This document shows, piece after piece, positions 18,978 to 27,862 of a DNA stretch of 64,000 nt. The stretch's first letter is position 1. Every line of letters starts with the position of its first letter. The stretch comes from Variovorax sp. OV329. Its GTDB lineage: Bacteria; Pseudomonadota; Gammaproteobacteria; Burkholderiales; Burkholderiaceae_C. Location of the stretch: the NCBI RefSeq assembly GCF_900114785.1, contig NZ_FOUG01000002.1:62001-126000 (forward strand). The letters run 5' to 3'. Below the pieces are notes generated by a model, which was not told where the DNA came from, made no database searches, and saw nothing but the letters and a program-made list of their open reading frames with translations. A program made the translations under genes and the position numbers.

Positions 18978-19946
18978 TTACTTCACGTCGGAGATCTTCT
19001 TGATGTTGTCCGCGCCGAATTCCTTCGCATAGCCCACGTAGGCCGGCTTGAGCGCTTCGCGGAAGGCGTTGCCGTCGACGTTGCGCACGACCTTCATGCC
19101 GTCCTTCTCGAGCTGGGCGATGCCGTTGTTCTCGTCCTCGTTGACCTTCTTGCGCTGGGCGGCACCGGCACTGCGCGCGGCGTCGAGGAAGACCTTCTTG
19201 TCGGCGTCGGACAGCTTGTTCCACACGCGCGGCGACAGCAGCAGCAGCGCGGGCGAATACACGTGGCCGGTGAGCGAGAGGTGGTTCTGCACCTGCGCGA
19301 ACTTGGCCGACAGGATCACGGGGATGGGGTTCTCCTGGCCGTCGACCGTGCCCTGCTGCAGTGCGCCGAACAGCTCGGGGAAGGCCATGGGCGTGGGCAG
19401 GATGCCGAAGGTGCGGTAGCCGTCCATGTGCACCTTGTTCTCCATGGTGCGCATCTTCAGGCCGGCAGCGTCGGAGGGCTTGACGATGTCGCGCTTGCTG
19501 TTGGTCATGTGGCGAAAGCCGTTCTCCGTCCAGGCCAGCGCGATGATGCCCTTGCTGGGGAACTTGGCGAGGATGTCCTGGCCGATGGGGCCGTCCATCA
19601 CCTTGCGCGCATGGTCGTAGTCGCGGAAGAGGAAGGGGATGTCGACGATCTTCACCTCGGGCACGAAGTTGCCTACCGGGCCGGTGGAGGTGTTCACCAG
19701 GTCCTGCGTGCCCAGCTGCACGGCCTCGATCTGCTCGCGCTCGCCGCCCAGGGCGGAATTGGGGAAGTGCTGGCACTTGTAGCGGCCTTGCGTGCCCTTC
19801 TCGACCTCGTCGCAGAACACCGTGGAACCGACGCCGTAGTGCGAGTCCTTCGTGGTGGCGTAGCCGATCTTCAGGGTGGTGGTCTGGGCGAAAGCACTGG
19901 CGCTGAGGGCGAGCGAAAGGCAGGCGGCAAGGGTGCCGAGTTTCAT
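18978..19946 (-). CDS. dctP: TRAP transporter solute receptor
   Basis: The 322-residue periplasmic DctP-family receptor has a Sec signal peptide (LAACLSLALSASAFAQ). It contains the receptor motif region VKIVDIPFLFRDYDHARKV and the ligand-binding arginine/asparagine area around ALQQGTVDGQENPIPVI. A good GGAG box precedes the ATG at 19946. A LacI-type palindrome lies 26 bases upstream of the start, so the dctPQM unit probably has its own repressor-controlled promoter. Sequence alone does not identify the ligand; the neighbours point to hexonate or ketogluconate-like acids. Confidence 0.92.
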   Translation of the reverse strand: MKLGTLAACLSLALSASAFAQTTTLKIGYATTKDSHYGVGSTVFCDEVEKGTQGRYKCQHFPNSALGGEREQIEAVQLGTQDLVNTSTGPVGNFVPEVKIVDIPFLFRDYDHARKVMDGPIGQDILAKFPSKGIIALAWTENGFRHMTNSKRDIVKPSDAAGLKMRTMENKVHMDGYRTFGILPTPMAFPELFGALQQGTVDGQENPIPVILSAKFAQVQNHLSLTGHVYSPALLLLSPRVWNKLSDADKKVFLDAARSAGAAQRKKVNEDENNGIAQLEKDGMKVVRNVDGNAFREALKPAYVGYAKEFGADNIKKISDVK

Positions 19947-19971
19947 GGTGTCTCCGGGGAGGTTTTTGACA

Positions 19972-19985
19972 AGAAAGCGGTTTCT
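19972..19985. promoter_or_regulatory. Candidate LacI-family operator upstream of dctP
   Basis: AGAAAGCGGTTTCT has matching outer arms AGAAA/TTTCT and a central CGG. It resembles the perfect palindrome at 27776 (both share GAAA, CGG and TTTC). It lies 26 bases before the dctP start, where a repressor would block transcription. Confidence 0.6.
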
Positions 19986-20130
19986 CGGACTATGCCGCAA
20001 GCGAGGGCTTTCCCTCGTCGGGGCTTTCACCGAGCTTTCATAGCACGCACCACGAAACTGCAGTCGTGTATGGCGCCGGAGCACGCGGATGTGCGACAGC
20101 AACCGGCGCGGATCTCCCGCGCCGCGGACC

Positions 20131-21186
20131 TCAGCCGGCCGACGAGCCGCGCTCGATCAACTGCCCCGGCAGCAGCAGTTGCCGCGGTGGCCCTTCGAAG
20201 CCCTGCAGCCGCTCGATGAGGCAGGTGGCGGCCGTGTGCCCGATGGCGTCGGTCGGCTGCGCGATGGTCGACAGGCCCGGGCCGACCAGCGGCGCCCACT
20301 CGGTGTCGTCGAAGCCGACGAAACCCAGTTCCTGCCCGAAGCTCCAGCCCAGCCGCGTCATCGCCGCGGCCACGCGCAGCGTGACCACCGAGTTGCCGGC
20401 CAGCACCGCCGCGCGGCGGCCGCGCACGGCGCGCTTCTTCAGCGCGCGCAGGGCATCGTCGAGCGCGTCATGCGCTTCGGGATGCGACTCGTCCTGGCAC
20501 TCGAACACGTTGCCGGCCATGCGCGATGCCTGCGCCTTCGCGCACTCGCCGAAGGCCGCGATGCGCTCGCGCCGCGAACTGACGCCCTTGGAAGGCTCGG
20601 AGATGTAGAGCAGCTCGCGATAGCCGCCGGCCGCGAGATGCTCGCAGGCCGACTGCATGGCGGCCGCGTTGTCCAGCGACACGAAGTCCGCATGCATGCC
20701 GGGATGGCGCCGGTCGACCAGCACCGCCGGCTTGCCGTGCAGCGCATCCGGATCGACGGCGCTCGCGCCGCGTCCCAGGGTGTTGAGGATGAAGCCGTCC
20801 ACCTGGTAGCGCGCCAGCGCATCGATGGCCTCGCGCTCGCGGCTGCCGTCGTTGCCGAGGTTGAACAGCATGAGCAGGTAGCCGGCCTGCTGGCAGGCTT
20901 TCTCCGCGCCGCGCAGCACGGCCACCGAGAAGGGATTGCTGACGTCCGCCACCACCAGGCCGATGAGGCGCGAGCGCCCGCGGCTGAGCGCCTGCGCCAT
21001 CGGGCTGGGCGCATAGGACAGGGCCGCGACCGCGGCTTCCACCTTGGCGGCGATGTCGGGGCTCAGCAGCCGCTCGCGGTGGTTGAGAAAGCGCGAGACC
21101 GTGGCCTTGGAAACGCCCGCCTTCTTCGCCACGTCGGCGATGGTGGCGCGCCCCGCGGGCCGTTGTACCGAGGTGCGGGTGCTCAT
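20131..21186 (-). CDS. LacI-family transcriptional regulator
   Basis: The 351-residue regulator has an N-terminal LacI helix-turn-helix (TIADVAKKAGVSKATVSRFLN, about residues 14-34) and hinge helix (SPMAQALSRGR). The effector domain opens with SRLIGLVVADVSNPF and contains GFVGFDDTEWA. The overall profile resembles gluconate/ketogluconate regulators (GntR/KdgR of the LacI type). It sits between the TRAP genes and the dehydrogenase-kinase operon, and is the obvious candidate to bind the palindromes at 19972 and 27776. The inducer is probably the transported sugar acid or its phosphorylated product. Confidence 0.9.
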   Translation of the reverse strand: MSTRTSVQRPAGRATIADVAKKAGVSKATVSRFLNHRERLLSPDIAAKVEAAVAALSYAPSPMAQALSRGRSRLIGLVVADVSNPFSVAVLRGAEKACQQAGYLLMLFNLGNDGSREREAIDALARYQVDGFILNTLGRGASAVDPDALHGKPAVLVDRRHPGMHADFVSLDNAAAMQSACEHLAAGGYRELLYISEPSKGVSSRRERIAAFGECAKAQASRMAGNVFECQDESHPEAHDALDDALRALKKRAVRGRRAAVLAGNSVVTLRVAAAMTRLGWSFGQELGFVGFDDTEWAPLVGPGLSTIAQPTDAIGHTAATCLIERLQGFEGPPRQLLLPGQLIERGSSAG

Positions 21187-21247
21187 TGCAGGACCTCCCT
21201 ACCTTGAACTGCCATGCGAACCCCCTTCGCGGCCCACGAGCGGGGCC

Positions 21248-22240
21248 TCATGCGGTGGTGCCGGTGTCGTAGGTGGCGGCAGGCCGTTCACCGGCCAGCG
21301 CTTGCAGCAGGTTGCTGGTGGCCAGCACCGCCATGCCGTGGCGCGTCTCGTGCGTCGCCGAGCCGATGTGCGGCAAGGCGGTGACACGCGGGTGCGTGCG
21401 CAGCGGCGAATCCAGCGGCAGCGGCTCGGTGGCGAACACGTCCAGGCCGGCGGCGTGCAGGTGGCCGCTGTCGAGCGCGGCCAGCAGCGCGTCTTCCTTC
21501 ACCGTGGCGCCGCGGCCGCCGTTGATGAAGATCGCGCCCTTCTTCATCTGCGCAAAGGCAGATTCGTCCAGCATGCCGCGCGTGCTGTCCGACAAAGGCA
21601 GCATGGCCACCACGATGTCCGACTTCGCCAGCAGGTCGGCAAGGCTCGCGTACTGCGCATGGCCCACCAGTTGGGGGGCCTGCTCGGCCAGGTCGACCGG
21701 CCGGCGCGTGTTGTAGAGCACCGGCATGCCGAAGCCCAGTGCGGCGCGGCGCGCCACGGCCTGGCCGATGCGCCCGAAACCCAGGATGCCCACGGTCTTG
21801 CCATGCACGTCGCGCCCGAACAGATCGGGCCCGATGTTCTTGCCCCAGCGGCCTTCGCGCACCAGGCTGGCCAGTTCCACCACGCGGCGGCTGGTGGCCA
21901 TGAGGATGGCGAACACCGTGTCGGCCACCGTCTCGGTGAGCACGCCGGGCGTGTGGCACAAAAGGATGCCGCGCGAATCGAGCGCGGCCAGGTCGTAGTT
22001 GTCCACGCCCACCGACACGCTGGAGACCACCTCCAATTTCGGTGCGCGCGAAATGAGGTCCGCATCGACCGGGTAGCTCGAGCCGATCAGCCCCTGCGCC
22101 AGCGGCAGCGCCGCGTCGAAGGCGGCCTTCTGCGCGGCGATGCGCGGATTGGCCACCGTCACGTCATGCACCGCGGCGAGCCGTGCGAGTTGATCCTCGG
22201 GCAGCTCGCGAAAGACCAGGACCTTCTTCTTCTCGTTCAT
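21248..22240 (-). CDS. D-2-hydroxyacid dehydrogenase (2-ketogluconate/glyoxylate reductase type)
   Basis: The 330-residue NAD(P)-dependent enzyme has the NAD-binding glycine motif GFGRIGQAVARR at about residue 155. The catalytic triad is visible as Arg in INGGRGATV, Glu in DVFATEPLP and His in LPHIGSAT. It resembles GhrB/TkrA, which reduce 2-ketogluconate, hydroxypyruvate or glyoxylate. It lies just downstream of a KDG-type kinase and isomerase, so 2-keto-aldonate reduction is the most likely role. Specificity between these keto acids cannot be told by eye. Confidence 0.88.
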   Translation of the reverse strand: MNEKKKVLVFRELPEDQLARLAAVHDVTVANPRIAAQKAAFDAALPLAQGLIGSSYPVDADLISRAPKLEVVSSVSVGVDNYDLAALDSRGILLCHTPGVLTETVADTVFAILMATSRRVVELASLVREGRWGKNIGPDLFGRDVHGKTVGILGFGRIGQAVARRAALGFGMPVLYNTRRPVDLAEQAPQLVGHAQYASLADLLAKSDIVVAMLPLSDSTRGMLDESAFAQMKKGAIFINGGRGATVKEDALLAALDSGHLHAAGLDVFATEPLPLDSPLRTHPRVTALPHIGSATHETRHGMAVLATSNLLQALAGERPAATYDTGTTA

Positions 22241-22248
22241 GTCGTCTT

Positions 22249-23211
22249 TCAGAGTCCGGCTTCGTCCAGTTGGGCGCGCGTGGGCAGGCCCTCGGTGTCG
22301 CCCAGCACCTGCACCGCGCGAGCGCCGATCCAGGCACCGCGCCGCACGGCTTCGGGCACCGACCTTCCTTCCAGCAGGGCGCTGACCACGCCGGCGGCAA
22401 AGCCGTCGCCGGCGCCTACGGTGTCGATCACCTTCTCGACCGGGAAGCCCTCCACGTAGCCGCTGCCGCAGTCCAGCCCGTCGTAGTAGGCCCCCGCCGC
22501 GCCCAGCTTGACGACCACCAGCTGGGCGCCCTGGTTGCGGTAGAAGGCGGCCACGCCCTCGGCGGTGCTCTGCCCGGTGAGGATCAGGCCCTCCTCGATG
22601 CCGGGCAGCACCCAGTCGGCCAGGGAGGCCATGTGGTTGATCCAGTGGCGCATCACCTCGGTGGAGGGCCACAGGGTGGGGCGCAGGTTGGTGTCGAAGG
22701 AAATGGTGCGCCCGGCGGAGCGCATGACGTCCATGGACTTGATCGCGGCCTGCAGGCTGGTCTCGGAAATCGCCGGGAACACGCCGGTGGCGTGCAGGTG
22801 GCGCGCCGAGCGGAGCCAGGGCTCGTCGATGTCCTGCGGCCCCATGTGGCTGGCGGCCGAGCCTTTGCGGTGGTATTCCACCGGCGGGTCGCTGCCGTCG
22901 GTGACGCGGCCCTTGAACTGGAAGCCGGTCTTCTGCGTCGGGTCGCAGATGACGTGCGAGCAGTCGATGCCCTCGCCCTTCATGCTGGCGATGAGCGAGC
23001 GGCCCATCGAATCGGTGCCCAGGCGGCTCGCCCAGCCCACCTTCAGGCCCAGGCGCGACAGGCCGATGGCCACGTTGGTCTCGGCGCCGGCGGTGCGCTT
23101 GTGGAAGGCCTGCGCGTTCTCGATCGGCCCGGGCTGGTCGGCCACCAGCAAAAGCATGGCCTCGCCGAACAGGGCGACGTCGAAGGCGGCAGGCGCGGAA
23201 GCAAAGGTCAT
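22249..23211 (-). CDS. kdgK: Sugar kinase, 2-dehydro-3-deoxygluconokinase-like
   Basis: The 320-residue PfkB/ribokinase-family enzyme has the N-terminal Gly pair region (TAGAETNVAIGLSRLG) and the C-terminal catalytic motif DTVGAGDGFAAG with the base Asp. It resembles KDG kinases, which make KDPG for Entner-Doudoroff cleavage, but no KDPG aldolase (eda) or dehydratase is next to it. Its ATG overlaps the stop of the upstream isomerase gene by four bases. The next gene, a 2-hydroxyacid dehydrogenase, starts 8 bases after its stop. Confidence 0.8.
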   Translation of the reverse strand: MTFASAPAAFDVALFGEAMLLLVADQPGPIENAQAFHKRTAGAETNVAIGLSRLGLKVGWASRLGTDSMGRSLIASMKGEGIDCSHVICDPTQKTGFQFKGRVTDGSDPPVEYHRKGSAASHMGPQDIDEPWLRSARHLHATGVFPAISETSLQAAIKSMDVMRSAGRTISFDTNLRPTLWPSTEVMRHWINHMASLADWVLPGIEEGLILTGQSTAEGVAAFYRNQGAQLVVVKLGAAGAYYDGLDCGSGYVEGFPVEKVIDTVGAGDGFAAGVVSALLEGRSVPEAVRRGAWIGARAVQVLGDTEGLPTRAQLDEAGL

Positions 23212-23966
23212 GGAGCAGCGGCGCGAAGGCGCCGGATGTGCGTGATTTCTTCTCGGGTGACGGCCAGCAGGTCGTCGCCCATCAGGGGGTATTCGATGGC
23301 GTGCGGCACGGTGGCCGGCAGCGCGCGCAGTATCGCGCGCCAGGGCGCGGAGGACTGCGTCATCGGCACGGCCACCCATTTGGCCGGCAGGCGCTGCACG
23401 CCCTTGCAGTGTACGTAACGCACGCGTGGCGCCAGTGCCTCGGCCGCGCGCAGCGGGCATTCGCCGGTGTAGTGCCAGTTGCCCATGTCGAAGGTCATGC
23501 CCAGCGTCAGGCCGGCGGCATCGGCAGCGGCGAAGAAGGCCTGCAGCGCGCCCAGCGTGCCGCCGGTCTCGGTCTGGTCGTTCTCGATCAGGAGTTCGAT
23601 GGCGGGGTGGTCGGCCAGGATGGACTTGAGCTCGGCCGCCGAATCGGCCGGTGCCTTGGCCCAGCCGCCGATCGACATCTTCAGCCGCGGCGCATTGAGG
23701 TGCTTCGCCCGCGTGATGCCGCGTTCCAGCGCACCGGTGTCCAGGTCGCCCTCCTCGGTCCACAGCACCAGCGGCTCGGAATAGACCGCGGTGAAGGGCG
23801 CGAGCAGTGCCAGTTCGTCGTGGAGCTTGTCCTCGCCGAGCAACTCGCCGCGCACTTCCACCGCGTCCGCGCCGGCCTCGCAGGCCAGGCGCGCGAACCA
23901 GGGCTGCCCGTGGCGGCCGACTTCGGCGGCGCCATAGGCGGTGAGGGAGATCAGGACGGGCGGCAT
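23208..23966 (-). CDS. Sugar phosphate isomerase/epimerase (AP endonuclease 2 TIM barrel)
   Basis: This 252-residue TIM barrel belongs to the xylose-isomerase-like superfamily. Metal-binding candidates are Glu in ELLIENDQTETGG, Asp/His in TFDMGNWHYTGE, His in YVHCKGVQRLP and the closing Glu in HAIEYPLMGDD. Members isomerise or epimerise sugars and inosose-like polyols. It is translationally coupled to the kinase by an ATGA overlap, so its product is probably the kinase substrate. The exact reaction is unknown. Confidence 0.82.
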   Translation of the reverse strand: MPPVLISLTAYGAAEVGRHGQPWFARLACEAGADAVEVRGELLGEDKLHDELALLAPFTAVYSEPLVLWTEEGDLDTGALERGITRAKHLNAPRLKMSIGGWAKAPADSAAELKSILADHPAIELLIENDQTETGGTLGALQAFFAAADAAGLTLGMTFDMGNWHYTGECPLRAAEALAPRVRYVHCKGVQRLPAKWVAVPMTQSSAPWRAILRALPATVPHAIEYPLMGDDLLAVTREEITHIRRLRAAAP

Positions 23967-23989
23967 GGGCGGCTCCTTCTCGGTTGGCT

Positions 23990-24760
23990 TCAGTGGGGTT
24001 GGTGCGAACTGAGGATCTGCCCGAGGAACTGGCGCGTGCGCTCGTCCTTCGGGGCCTTGAAGAACTCTTCCGGCGGCGCCTGCTCAACGACGCGGCCGTC
24101 GGCCATGAAGATCACGCGGTCGGCCACGCTGCGGGCAAAGCCCATCTCGTGCGTCACGCACAGCATGGTCATGCCATCCTCGGCCAGGCCGATCATGGTG
24201 TCGAGCACCTCCTTCACCATCTCGGGGTCGAGGGCGGACGTGGGCTCGTCGAACAGCATGATCTTGGGCGTCATGCACAGCGCGCGGGCAATGGCCACGC
24301 GCTGCTGCTGCCCGCCCGAGAGCTGGCTGGGGTACTTGTTCGCCTGCTCGGGAATGCGCACGCGGGTGAGGTACTTCATCGCGATCGCCTCGGCCTCGTC
24401 CTTGGACAGGCCGCGCGAGCGCATCGGCGCCAGCGTGCAGTTCTGCAGGATGGTCAGGTGCGGGAACAGGTTGAACTGCTGGAACACCATGCCCACCTCG
24501 GCACGCACCGCGTCCACGTTCTTGCCGCCCGCGGTCAGCTCGATGCCGTCCACCACGATGCGGCCCTTCTGCACCTGCTCCAGGCGGTTGATGCAGCGGA
24601 TCAGCGTGGACTTGCCCGAGCCCGACGGGCCGCAGACGACGATGCGCTCACCCGAGCGGACCGACAGGTCGATGTCGGTCAGCACCTGGAACTGTCCGTA
24701 CCACTTGTTGACCCCGTCCATCCGGATGATGTCGGTGCCGAGGGTGTGAGTCGCCGTCAT
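23990..24760 (-). CDS. PAAT-family ABC transporter ATP-binding protein
   Basis: The 256-residue ATPase of the polar amino acid uptake family has Walker [10 protein letters not shown], signature LSGGQQQR and Walker [13 protein letters not shown], followed by the switch His in [10 protein letters not shown] chose the ATG at 24760, with GAAGGA nine bases upstream, over a TTG three codons earlier. It is the last component of a complete importer whose receptor and two permeases lie immediately upstream. The locus context suggests the cargo may be a sugar acid or amino-sugar acid rather than a standard amino acid. Confidence 0.93.
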   Translation of the reverse strand: MTATHTLGTDIIRMDGVNKWYGQFQVLTDIDLSVRSGERIVVCGPSGSGKSTLIRCINRLEQVQKGRIVVDGIELTAGGKNVDAVRAEVGMVFQQFNLFPHLTILQNCTLAPMRSRGLSKDEAEAIAMKYLTRVRIPEQANKYPSQLSGGQQQRVAIARALCMTPKIMLFDEPTSALDPEMVKEVLDTMIGLAEDGMTMLCVTHEMGFARSVADRVIFMADGRVVEQAPPEEFFKAPKDERTRQFLGQILSSHQPH

Positions 24761-24799
24761 TGCAGCCAATCCTTCTCTCTTGCTCTCTGTGCGGTGCGA

Positions 24800-25606
24800 T
24801 CAGAACTTGGGGAAGTCGGTGCCCAGCCACTTCTGGTAGAGCTTGCCCAGTTCGCCGTTGGCGGTGTTCTTCGAGACGAAGTCGTTCACGTTCTTCAGGA
24901 GGTCGTCCTGGCCCGGACGCATGGCGATGCCCATGGCCTGCTGCACCAGGGTGAACTTGTTCTCGAAGGTGTTGGCCGGCACGCGCTTGGCGATCTGCGC
25001 CGCCACGGTCACCGAGCAGCCGATGGCATCGACCTGGCCCGACATCAGCGCCTGCATGGCCGATGCGTCGTCGTCGAAGCGGCGGATCTCCGTGCCTTCG
25101 GGGGCGGCCTTGGTCACGGCCACGTCCTGCGTGCTGGCACGGGCCACGCCCACGCGCACGCCCTTGAGGTCGGCCGCGCTCTTGATGGGTGCGCCGGTCT
25201 TGCCGTACAGCACGATGGTGGCGGCCGCGTAGGGCTGCGAGAACTGCACCTGCTTGGCACGCTCGGGCGTGACGGCCAGCGAGGCCACCAGCAGGTCGAC
25301 CTTGTTGGTCAGCAGGAAGGGGATGCGGTTGGGGCCGGTCACGGGGACGATGTTGACCTTCACGCCCCAGTCCTTGGCCAGCAGCTTGGCGACGTCGGCG
25401 TCGTAGCCGTCGGGCTGGTTCTGCGCATTGGTCGTGCCGTAGGGCGGAAAGTCCACCAGCATGCCGATGGTCACTTCGCCCTTCTTCTTGATGTCGGCCA
25501 CGCTCTGCGCCGAGGCCGTGGTGCTGAAGGCCGAGAGGGCGGCGCCCAGGCCCAGGGCTGCCAGGACGGCGGTGGCGCCGCGGCGCGTGATGAGGGAAGC
25601 GGTCAT
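24800..25606 (-). CDS. PAAT-family solute-binding protein
   Basis: The 268-residue periplasmic receptor has a signal peptide with a twin-arginine-like start (ITRRGATAVLAALGLG, cleavage near TASAQS). The SBP family 3 fold shows LVDFPPYGTTN, the domain hinge DLLVASLAVTPERAKQVQFSQPY and the ligand Asp region ASTQDVAV. Arg in TPERAKQ is the usual carboxylate-binding residue, so the ligand probably carries an alpha-carboxylate. It is co-transcribed with two permeases and an ATPase. Confidence 0.92.
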   Translation of the reverse strand: MTASLITRRGATAVLAALGLGAALSAFSTTASAQSVADIKKKGEVTIGMLVDFPPYGTTNAQNQPDGYDADVAKLLAKDWGVKVNIVPVTGPNRIPFLLTNKVDLLVASLAVTPERAKQVQFSQPYAAATIVLYGKTGAPIKSAADLKGVRVGVARASTQDVAVTKAAPEGTEIRRFDDDASAMQALMSGQVDAIGCSVTVAAQIAKRVPANTFENKFTLVQQAMGIAMRPGQDDLLKNVNDFVSKNTANGELGKLYQKWLGTDFPKF

Positions 25607-25658
25607 TCGAAGCGTCTCCAGGTAAAAGAAATGGTTGAGGATGAAAGGCGGAAATGGT

Positions 25659-26312
25659 TCAGCGTGCCAGCGCACGGGCGCGCTTGCGCTCCATGTGCGA
25701 GGCCAGCAGCGAGAGCGGCCAGCAGACCACGAAGTAGATCGCGGCCACGGTGGTGAACACCTGCAGCGGCTGGAAGGTGGCGTTGTTGATGATCTGGCCG
25801 GCGCGCGTGATCTCGGTGAAGCCGATGATGGCCGCGAGAGACGTGCCCTTGATGATCTGCACCACGTAGCCCACCGTGGGCGGCAGCGCGATCTTGAAGG
25901 CCTGCGGCAGCACCACGTCGCGCATGCGGTTCAGGTAGCTGAGGTTCAACGCATGCGCCGCCTCGATCTGCCCGCGCGGCACGGCCTGGATGCAGCCGCG
26001 CCAGATCTCGCCCAGGAAGGCCGCGCTGTTGAGGATGAGCGCCAGGCCCGCGGCGATCCACGGGTTGATGTCCAGGCCGATCACCGGCGCGCCGAAGAAG
26101 ATCAGGAACAGCTGCAGCAGCAGCGGCGTGCCCTGGAAGATCTGGATGAAGCCGGTGGACAGCAGCTGTGCCGTGCGGTTCTCGGAGGTGCGCGCCAGCG
26201 CGACGATCAGCCCCAGGATGGCACCGCCGATGAAAGCGATGGCCGACAGGGCGAGCGTCCACTTGGCCGCTTCGAGGATGAACAGGAATTCGGGAAAGCC
26301 GAAGGTACGCAT
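25659..26312 (-). CDS. PAAT-family ABC transporter permease (second)
   Basis: The 217-residue inner-membrane permease has about five helices, with the HisM/GlnP-type signature FQGTPLLLQLFLIFFG near residue 58 and the EAA loop EAAHALNLSYLNRMRDVVLPQA near residue 137. It follows the first permease gene by 13 bases and precedes the receptor. The two permeases should form a heterodimer with the ATPase at 23990. Confidence 0.92.
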   Translation of the reverse strand: MRTFGFPEFLFILEAAKWTLALSAIAFIGGAILGLIVALARTSENRTAQLLSTGFIQIFQGTPLLLQLFLIFFGAPVIGLDINPWIAAGLALILNSAAFLGEIWRGCIQAVPRGQIEAAHALNLSYLNRMRDVVLPQAFKIALPPTVGYVVQIIKGTSLAAIIGFTEITRAGQIINNATFQPLQVFTTVAAIYFVVCWPLSLLASHMERKRARALAR

Positions 26313-26325
26313 GATGTTTCGGCTC

Positions 26326-26997
26326 CTAGCGACGGTCGGGGTAGTTGAGCGCGCGCTGGTAGATCAGCTTGAACAGCGCCGAGAAGGCCAGGGCCAGGGC
26401 CAGGTAGATGCCCGCCACCACGATGTAGATCTCGAAGCTGCGGAAGGTCTGCGACTGCAGGTTGGCCGCCACCGAGGTGAGGTCGTCCGCCGAGATCACC
26501 GACACCACCGCCGAGCTGAGCATCAGCAGGATGAACTGGCTGGTGAGCGCCGGGTAGATGGCCTTGAGCGCCGGCTTGATGATGATGAAGCGGAAGATCT
26601 CCCAGCCCTTGAGGTTCAGCGCCCTGCCCGCCTCGATCTGGCCCTTGGGAATGGACTCGATGCCGGCGCGGATGATCTCCGTCGCATACGCGCCCAGGTT
26701 CACCACCATCGCCGTGAGTGCCGCCGTGTAGGGCGACCAGCGCAGCCCGATGGCCGGCAGCGCGAAGAAGAAGAAGAACAGCTGCACCAGGAAAGGCGTG
26801 TTGCGGATGATCTCGATGTAGGTGTTGATCACGAAGCGCAGCGGCGCCGGCCCCGAGGTCTTGCCCCACGCGCAGACGATGGCCACGATCAGGCCCAGCA
26901 GCGTGGCCGTCAGCGAGAGCTGCACGGTGATCCACGTGCCCTTGAGCAGCAGCGGCCAGGCGGCGAAGACCGCGTCGAACTGGAACTGGTAGTTCAT
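26326..26997 (-). CDS. PAAT-family ABC transporter permease (first)
   Basis: The 223-residue inner-membrane permease has five predicted helices. The signature IIRNTPFLVQLFFFFFALP lies near residue 64, and the EAA loop EAGRALNLKGWEIFRFIIIKPA near residue 141. It begins 30 bases after the RraA-like gene stop, so it belongs to the unit starting at 27714. It is paired with the permease gene directly downstream. Confidence 0.92.
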   Translation of the reverse strand: MNYQFQFDAVFAAWPLLLKGTWITVQLSLTATLLGLIVAIVCAWGKTSGPAPLRFVINTYIEIIRNTPFLVQLFFFFFALPAIGLRWSPYTAALTAMVVNLGAYATEIIRAGIESIPKGQIEAGRALNLKGWEIFRFIIIKPALKAIYPALTSQFILLMLSSAVVSVISADDLTSVAANLQSQTFRSFEIYIVVAGIYLALALAFSALFKLIYQRALNYPDRR

Positions 26998-27027
26998 GGA
27001 AACGAAATGAAGAAGTGAAATGGCGCG

Positions 27028-27714
27028 CTACATCACGCCGAAGGTCTTGAAGGCATCGACCGTGCTCATGCCCTGGTTGATGGCGTCGCGCACGCGGTTC
27101 TCGGTGCTGGCTTTTTCCAGCGCCTTGCGGATGGCCTCTTCCTCGGCTTCCTTCGGGATCACGAGCACACCGTCGCAGTCGCCGAAGACGATGTCGCCGG
27201 GGTTGATGCGCACCGCGTTGATCTCCACCGGAATGCGCCAGTCCACCACCTTGCCGCGCGGGCCCTGGTCCTGCGCATACCCGCCGTACGAGAACACGGG
27301 CAGGCCCAGTTCCAGCACTTCATTGGTGTCGCGCGACCAGCCGTCGAGCACCGCGCCGGCGGCCTTCAGGTGCATGGCGCGCGTGGTCATCAGCCCGCCC
27401 CACAGCGCGAACTGCGGTGCGCAGCCGGTGGCCACGTAGACCTCGTTGGGCTTCAGGTCGTCCAGCGCCTCGAACAGGCGGCCGAAGGGAACGCGGGCCA
27501 CTTCCGACTTGCCCGCCTCGTTCACCGCGTCGAAGCACAGCGTCTCCAGCACGGGCATGGCGCGGCCGGCGATCACCATGCGGCTCTCGACAGGCTTGAT
27601 CTGCGGATGCAGGAACTGCCGCATGAAACCCATGGTGTCGAGGATGTCGCCCACCACCGCCGGAAACAGTCGCTGGCGCATGAGGCCGAACAGCTCGTCG
27701 TCATCCTTCCACAT
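27028..27714 (-). CDS. RraA-like protein, possible class II pyruvate aldolase
   Basis: The 228-residue protein of the RraA/HMG-aldolase family keeps the R-D-x2-E element (DGWSRDTNEV) that distinguishes aldolases (4-hydroxy-4-methyl-2-oxoglutarate/oxaloacetate decarboxylase type) from the RNase E regulator RraA. The metal-site region FGDCDGVLVIP is also present. AGGAG precedes the ATG at 27714. It is first in the sugar-acid operon with a LacI palindrome 62 bases upstream, so a catabolic aldolase releasing pyruvate fits best. The true substrate is unknown. Confidence 0.82.
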   Translation of the reverse strand: MWKDDDELFGLMRQRLFPAVVGDILDTMGFMRQFLHPQIKPVESRMVIAGRAMPVLETLCFDAVNEAGKSEVARVPFGRLFEALDDLKPNEVYVATGCAPQFALWGGLMTTRAMHLKAAGAVLDGWSRDTNEVLELGLPVFSYGGYAQDQGPRGKVVDWRIPVEINAVRINPGDIVFGDCDGVLVIPKEAEEEAIRKALEKASTENRVRDAINQGMSTVDAFKTFGVM

Positions 27715-27775
27715 CGCTTGTCTCCTGTTGTCCAATGCAATCCACGTCTTGGTGACGTTGGGCACGGACTGTATC

Positions 27776-27789
27776 TGAAACCGGTTTCA
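27776..27789. promoter_or_regulatory. Perfect LacI-family palindrome operator
   Basis: TGAAACCGGTTTCA is a 14-bp perfect palindrome with the central CG pair typical of LacI-family operators. It lies 62 bases upstream of the RraA-like start and 74 bases before the divergent CorA-like start. The LacI regulator at 20131 is the natural partner. Confidence 0.8.
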
Positions 27790-27862
27790 GGCTATCTAGG
27801 GTTTCTACGTACAGCCCAGCAGGCATGCGGCGCGCAGCCCATTGGACGCCTACACTGGCCCG

